Below are positions 59,630 through 64,000 of a stretch of 64,000 nucleotides of DNA, in pieces. The notes under the pieces were generated by a model. The model did not search any database. It was not told where the DNA came from and saw only the letters and a program-made list of their open reading frames with translations. How positions within the stretch are numbered: the first letter of the stretch is position 1; every line of letters starts with the position of its first letter. The position numbers and the translations under genes are program-made. The DNA comes from JBFLYH01 sp964630235 (GTDB lineage Bacteria; Oederibacteriota; JAAXVQ01; JAUVAV01): contig CAZVUO010000001.1 of assembly GCA_964630235.1 (NCBI GenBank), positions 434,001 to 498,000 on the forward strand, read 5' to 3'.

Positions 59630-62398
59630 ATGGCCAAAAAGAAAGTAACACCACGAAATACAAAACCAAAAGGAAAAAAAATCAGCAAAGTTGCGGAAAT
59701 TAAAATAACCGACAAACCTAAAAAAACCACAGAGAGCAATCACCTTGCCCAGCCAAAATCATTGGCTGACGAAAAAATAACGGTTGAAGATCAGGCGTTA
59801 GCAGCCGAGATGGCGGAGCAGCTTCTGAAAAACGCCGGCGACACGCCCCCGGTTTTGCCCACAGCATCCAAAGAATATACCGCAGACAAAATTACGGTTT
59901 TAGAAGGGTTGGAAGCGGTTCGCCGGCGTCCGGCCATGTACATTGGCAATACAGCCGAAGAAGGATTGCATCATTTAGTTTACGAAGTAGTTGATAACTC
60001 CATTGATGAGGCGTTGGCGGGATTTTGCACTGAAATTGAAGTTATTATTCATGCCGACAATTCCGTCACGGTCAATGATAACGGACGCGGTATTCCGGTG
60101 GAAATGCATGAACAACAAAAGAAATCCGCCTTGGAAGTTGTAATGACCATGCTGCATGCCGGAGGCAAATTTGATCATAAGGCGTATAAAGTTTCAGGTG
60201 GTTTGCACGGCGTGGGTGTTTCCTGCGTCAATGCTTTGTCCGAATGGCTGGAAGTAGAAGTCCGACGCGACGGGAAAGTATATATCCAAGGGTACAAACG
60301 TGGAATACCCACGAATAAAGTTAAATGTATCGGCGACACGAAGAAAACCGGCACCAAAGTCATTTTTAAACCCGACAGCAAAATATTCACGGTCATGGTT
60401 TTCACTTACGAAACGCTGGCTCATCGTTTGCGTGAGCTGGCCTTTCTCAATAAAGGCGTTAAAATAAAGCTTAAAGACGAACGAGGGGACGAGGAGAAGA
60501 CGGATCTGTTTTACTACGAAGGCGGGATTGTTGCGTATGTTAAGCATTTGAATACAAACAAGAACGTCATTCATCATTTCCCAATTTATTTTCAAAAGGA
60601 AAAGGACGGTTTTTCTTTGGAAGTGGCCATGCAATGGCACGACGGCTACACTGAAAATATTTTTTCATACGCCAACAATATCAACACCATCGAAGGCGGC
60701 ACGCATTTGATCGGCTTCAAATCGGCGCTTACCCGCAGCGCGAATGATTATGCCAAGACCCGAAACTTGATTAAAAGCGAGACCAATAATGTGCAAGGCG
60801 AGGATATTCGCGAAGGCTTGACCGCCGTGGTCTCTGTCAAGATCAGCGATCCCCAGTTTGAAGGCCAAACCAAGACCAAACTAGGCAATAGCGAAGTCAA
60901 GGGCTGGGTTGAGGCCATGGTCAACGAAGCGCTTAGCGCTTACTTCGAGGAAAACCCTGGCGTATCGCGTCGCATTGTCGAGAAATCGGTCCTGGCGGCG
61001 CAGGCCCGAGAAGCGGCACGAAAAGCCAGAGAAATCACCCGGCGCAAAGGCGCGTTGGAAAGCGATACGCTGCCCGGGAAGTTGGCCGATTGTTCGGAGA
61101 CGGATCCTGCTCGCTCGGAACTGTTTTTGGTCGAGGGTGATTCGGCCGGCGGGTCGGCAAAACAAGGGCGTGATCGCCGTTTTCAGGCGATTTTGCCGCT
61201 TAAAGGCAAAATATTGAATGTAGAAAAAGCCAGGATCGATAAAATTCTGAGCAACGAAGAGATCCGCACGATCATCACGGCAATGGGCTGTGGGATCGGG
61301 GACCAGGAATTTAACCTTCAGAAAGCGCGTTATCATAGGGTTATTATCATGACGGACGCGGATGTGGACGGAGCACACATTCGAACGCTGTTGTTGACCT
61401 TGTTTTTCCGGCAAATGAGACAACTGATCGAAAGCGGATATGTCTATATCGCCCAACCTCCGCTTTATCGCGTGAAGCGGAACAAGGACGAAAAATATCT
61501 TGATCATGACCAGGCCATGGATAAATACCTTTTAGAAGCGGGGGGCGCGGATGCAAAGCTCGTACGAATCCGTACGCGCGGCAATGATCTCATGCTGCAA
61601 GGGCCGAAGTTGCAGGAATTCCTCGACAGCGTGGTGGATCTGCTGAATATTAAACCTAAACTTGAGAAACGCGGGTGGACGATCGAGGAATACATCGGCG
61701 TCCGAGCCGACCGGAAGCAGCTGCCCATGTATGAGGTGATGACGCCCGAAGGATTGCGCTTTGTGTACAGCGACGAGGAGCTTGAGCGCTTACTCGGCCG
61801 GTTGCGCAAGAAGGCGGCCAAAGAAGACGGCGCCAAGGCCGGAACACGTCCTCAGACAGGCACGGCGGGGAAAAAACGAGGAAGGCGTAAATCCGACGAA
61901 AAAACGCCCGACTTATTTGCAGCCGCGGAAAGCACCGGTAAAACCGAAGAGCCTAAATATATAGCGGTTAAGGATATTGGGGAAATCCGCCTGATGGAAA
62001 ATTGTCTTCAGCGGCTTGAAAAGATAGGGATCGAGATCGAAAAAATTCTGGCTGAAGAAAAAAACAACCACGAAAAGAAAACACCCTCCGCACTTTTTAA
62101 ATTGGATTTGGGTGGAGATAAAACCGAACTGTTTTCTTTATCCCAGGTGATTCACCGGATAAAAGAAGCAGGACGGAAAGGATTGGTGATCCAGCGGTAT
62201 AAAGGACTGGGCGAAATGAATCCGGAGCAGTTGTGGGTTACGACCATGAACCCTGAAAATCGCCGCATTTTACAGGTCAAGATCGAGGATGCGGCGAAAG
62301 CCGACGAGATTTTCACTATTTTAATGGGTGATCAGGTCGATCCCCGGCGCCGTTTTATTGAGCACCACGCTCCAGAAGTGAGGAATTTGGATATTTAG
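59630..62398 (+). CDS. gyrB: DNA gyrase subunit B with N-terminal extension and TOPRIM-region insertion
   Basis: 922 aa, longer than typical GyrB of 640-800 aa. About 85 Lys-rich residues (KKKVTPRNTKPKGKKISKVA) precede the usual start (ITVLEGLEAVRRRPAMYIG). ATPase motifs (VVDNSIDEALAG, NDNGRGIPV, GLHGVGVSCVNAL), TOPRIM (VEGDSAGGSAKQGRDRRFQ, DADVDGAHI) and C-terminal QRYKGLGEMNPEQLW are intact. About 190 residues (about 700-850), charged and Lys/Glu-rich with LRKKAAKEDGAKAGTRPQTG, are inserted between the TOPRIM and the tail, comparable in position to the E. coli insertion. Partner of GyrA. Confidence 0.95.
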   Translation: MAKKKVTPRNTKPKGKKISKVAEIKITDKPKKTTESNHLAQPKSLADEKITVEDQALAAEMAEQLLKNAGDTPPVLPTASKEYTADKITVLEGLEAVRRRPAMYIGNTAEEGLHHLVYEVVDNSIDEALAGFCTEIEVIIHADNSVTVNDNGRGIPVEMHEQQKKSALEVVMTMLHAGGKFDHKAYKVSGGLHGVGVSCVNALSEWLEVEVRRDGKVYIQGYKRGIPTNKVKCIGDTKKTGTKVIFKPDSKIFTVMVFTYETLAHRLRELAFLNKGVKIKLKDERGDEEKTDLFYYEGGIVAYVKHLNTNKNVIHHFPIYFQKEKDGFSLEVAMQWHDGYTENIFSYANNINTIEGGTHLIGFKSALTRSANDYAKTRNLIKSETNNVQGEDIREGLTAVVSVKISDPQFEGQTKTKLGNSEVKGWVEAMVNEALSAYFEENPGVSRRIVEKSVLAAQAREAARKAREITRRKGALESDTLPGKLADCSETDPARSELFLVEGDSAGGSAKQGRDRRFQAILPLKGKILNVEKARIDKILSNEEIRTIITAMGCGIGDQEFNLQKARYHRVIIMTDADVDGAHIRTLLLTLFFRQMRQLIESGYVYIAQPPLYRVKRNKDEKYLDHDQAMDKYLLEAGGADAKLVRIRTRGNDLMLQGPKLQEFLDSVVDLLNIKPKLEKRGWTIEEYIGVRADRKQLPMYEVMTPEGLRFVYSDEELERLLGRLRKKAAKEDGAKAGTRPQTGTAGKKRGRRKSDEKTPDLFAAAESTGKTEEPKYIAVKDIGEIRLMENCLQRLEKIGIEIEKILAEEKNNHEKKTPSALFKLDLGGDKTELFSLSQVIHRIKEAGRKGLVIQRYKGLGEMNPEQLWVTTMNPENRRILQVKIEDAAKADEIFTILMGDQVDPRRRFIEHHAPEVRNLDI

Positions 62399-62458
62399 CG
62401 CCATCGTTCCAGGATCATTTCCCAGGTCGAAAAAGACACCTAAGAAAGGGACCATTCG

Positions 62459-63742
62459 GTGCTAGACAGACGCTTTTTCAGGGATAATCCGGACCTTATT
62501 CGTCAAATGCTCGCGGACCGGAATGTGAGCTTGGATCTGTCCGGGGTATTCGAGAAGGAAACAAAACGTCGCGAGATCATTGCTCTCGGTGAAAAATTGA
62601 AGGCCCAACGAAATCAGGCTAGCGAGGCCATTGCACGAAAGAAAAAACAAGGCGAAAATGCCGACGCGGACATTGCCGCCATGCGCGAGGTAGGAGAAGA
62701 GATCAAACGTCTTGACGCCCACCTACGGGAGTTGGACGAGACGATTGATGCGGACCTGCTGCAGATCCCGAATCTGCCGGACCCTTCGGTGCCACGCGGA
62801 AAAGATGCCGCCGCGAACCAAGAGGTCAGGCGCTGGGGCGCGCCGCCTGCTTTCTCGTTTCAGCCCAAACCACACTGGGTGCTCGGCGAAACGCTGGGAA
62901 TGCTGGACGAAGCACGGGCGGCGAAGATCAGTGGCGCTCGTTTTGTCGTTTACCGAGACCTTGGCGCCCGGTTGGAGCGCGCCCTGATCCAATTTATGCT
63001 GGAGACCCAACGCCAGGCGGGCTATGTGGAAATCATACCGCCTCTGCTCGTCAACCGGGCGGCAATGATCGGAACCGGGCAATTACCGAAACTTGAGAAC
63101 GACATGTTTCGGACGGCCGACGAAGAGATGTTTTTAATCCCAACCGCCGAAGTTCCCGTAACCAACTTGCATCGCGAAGAGATCATTTCCGCAGAGAAAC
63201 TGCCTATCCGATACGTTGCCTACACACCCTGCTTTAGAAGGGAAGCCGGGAGCTACGGCAAGGATACGAAAGGGATTGTTCGCCAGCACCAGTTTAATAA
63301 AGTTGAATTGGTGAAGATTACCCATCCGGAAACATCGTATCAAGAACTCGAAAACCTGGTGCAGGATGCCGAGCGTATCCTGCAGCTGCTGGAATTGCAT
63401 TATCGGGTCATGTTGCTCTCGACGGGCGATATGTCTTTTGCGAGTTCGAAAAGTTATGATTTGGAGGTCTGGCACGCGGGGGTGCAACGCTACTGGGAGG
63501 TTTCTTCCTGTTCGGTCTTCGAGGCGTTTCAAGCCCGCCGGATGAACCTGCGCTTTAAGGATCGAGACGGCAAAATCCACTATTGCCACACAATGAACGG
63601 TTCCGGGCTGGCGACTTCGCGGTTGTTACCAGCGATCATGGAAAACTACCAGACCGAAGAAGGCGGAATAACAATCCCCAAAGCACTCCAACCGTATTTG
63701 GAAAACAAAGGGTATATCACGCCTGCTGGCCAGATGGTGTGA
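62459..63742 (+). CDS. serS: Seryl-tRNA synthetase
   Basis: 427 aa, GTG start with AAAGGGA 8 nt upstream. An N-terminal tRNA-binding coiled coil (LGEKLKAQRNQASEAIARKK) precedes class II motifs 1-3: ARFVVYRDLGARLERALI (motif 1 region), YTPCFRREAGSYGKDTKGIV (motif 2) and MNGSGLATSRLLPAIMENYQ (motif 3). Charges tRNA-Ser, one isoacceptor of which lies 49 nt downstream. Confidence 0.97.
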   Translation: MLDRRFFRDNPDLIRQMLADRNVSLDLSGVFEKETKRREIIALGEKLKAQRNQASEAIARKKKQGENADADIAAMREVGEEIKRLDAHLRELDETIDADLLQIPNLPDPSVPRGKDAAANQEVRRWGAPPAFSFQPKPHWVLGETLGMLDEARAAKISGARFVVYRDLGARLERALIQFMLETQRQAGYVEIIPPLLVNRAAMIGTGQLPKLENDMFRTADEEMFLIPTAEVPVTNLHREEIISAEKLPIRYVAYTPCFRREAGSYGKDTKGIVRQHQFNKVELVKITHPETSYQELENLVQDAERILQLLELHYRVMLLSTGDMSFASSKSYDLEVWHAGVQRYWEVSSCSVFEAFQARRMNLRFKDRDGKIHYCHTMNGSGLATSRLLPAIMENYQTEEGGITIPKALQPYLENKGYITPAGQMV

Positions 63743-63791
63743 TTTTGGTTGTTTTTTATTAATTTGAAATTTAAGATGCCTTCTGCCGGCC

Positions 63792-63878
63792 GGAGGGCTA
63801 GCATAACTGGTAATGCAGCAGACTTGAAATCTGCCGTCCTTTCTGGACTTGGGGGTTCGAGTCCCTCGCCCTCCGCCA
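63792..63878 (+). tRNA. tRNA-Ser(TGA)
   Basis: Class II tRNA of 87 nt with encoded CCA. Acceptor GGAGGGC pairs with GCCCTCC; the D stem is GCAT/ATGC; the anticodon loop CTTGAAA within stem GCAGA/TCTGC gives anticodon TGA; the long variable arm has GTCC/GGAC; the T loop is GGTTCGAGTCC-like. The discriminator base is G. Confidence 0.95.
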
Positions 63879-63884
63879 AGAAGA

Positions 63885-64000
63885 CGACGCAAGAAGGTTG
63901 GGATTTAGATCAGGTGTAATAAAGAGGGACTCGAAGCGAGCGAGCGCCGAGCGAAAAGCGAGGAAAAGCCCTCTGGGCGGCAGCGAGCGAGGTGAGGCTA
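63885..64000. repeat. GCGAG-rich low-complexity tail after the tRNA
   Basis: The motif GCGAG recurs several times (e.g. AAGCGAGCGAGCGCCGAGCG) and AGAGGG can pair with CCCTCT (63925-63952). It may be part of a dispersed repeat that continues past the window. No gene is recognised. Confidence 0.35.

Overview
This window carries a chromosomal replication origin region from a Gram-negative (diderm), uncultivated-type bacterium. No species is recognised. Diderm features are PorV/UPF0164-like outer-membrane barrels, lipoprotein signal peptides, a Cus-type RND efflux pair and secreted proteins with Thr/Pro linkers followed by a C-terminal FlgD/sorting-like domain. The last combination is common in uncultivated candidate phyla near the FCB/PVC groups; that placement is inference. 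Replication genes diverge around 50.7-52.6 kb: dnaA, dnaN and gyrA on the minus strand, and rpmH, rnpA, yidD, yidC, jag, mnmE, rsmG, recF, a DUF721/DciA gene, gyrB and serS on the plus strand. Nearly every gene left of dnaA is on the minus strand and every gene right of it is on the plus strand, as expected for genes co-directional with forks leaving an origin there.

Layout, left to right. 0-10 kb: the end of a beta-carbonic anhydrase, a CAP-domain lipoprotein, the helicase HrpB, a CPBP-like membrane protein, a DegV protein and cusB-cusA. 10-18 kb: a small lipoprotein, an ECF sigma factor and a tightly overlapping four-gene sensory operon. That operon encodes a secreted beta-sandwich protein, a fusion of an outer-membrane barrel, a coiled coil and a PhnD-like binding domain, a histidine kinase, and an NtrC-like regulator with altered motifs. 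18-25 kb: CreD, a PurF-like protein lacking the N-terminal Cys, small proteins and a BatD-BatE fusion. 25-31 kb (more A+T-rich): a delta-60/VCBS repeat surface protein, a multi-membrane glycosyltransferase-like TPR protein, and a TadE-EndoU toxin with a MafI-like immunity gene. 33-43 kb: one closely spaced run of a TPR protein, a surface protein, a barrel-TPR fusion, MoxR, DUF58, a BatD-like protein, BatA and BatB/C. 43-50 kb: a CapA lipoprotein, a MITE-like element, a degenerate histidine kinase, gyrA and dnaN. 50-64 kb: the origin and ribosome/membrane/replication genes, ending with tRNA-Ser(TGA).

The most interesting points are: (1) the barrel/coiled-coil/PhnD sensor with its two-component partners; (2) the TadE-EndoU polymorphic toxin with its immunity gene; (3) a dispersed, structured repeat of about 130 nt present three times, one copy ending exactly on the capA start codon; (4) a pseudo-histidine-kinase beside gyrA; (5) two ParB parS-like palindromes flanking rsmG; (6) a strongly A+T-rich block around the origin inside G+C-rich flanks.
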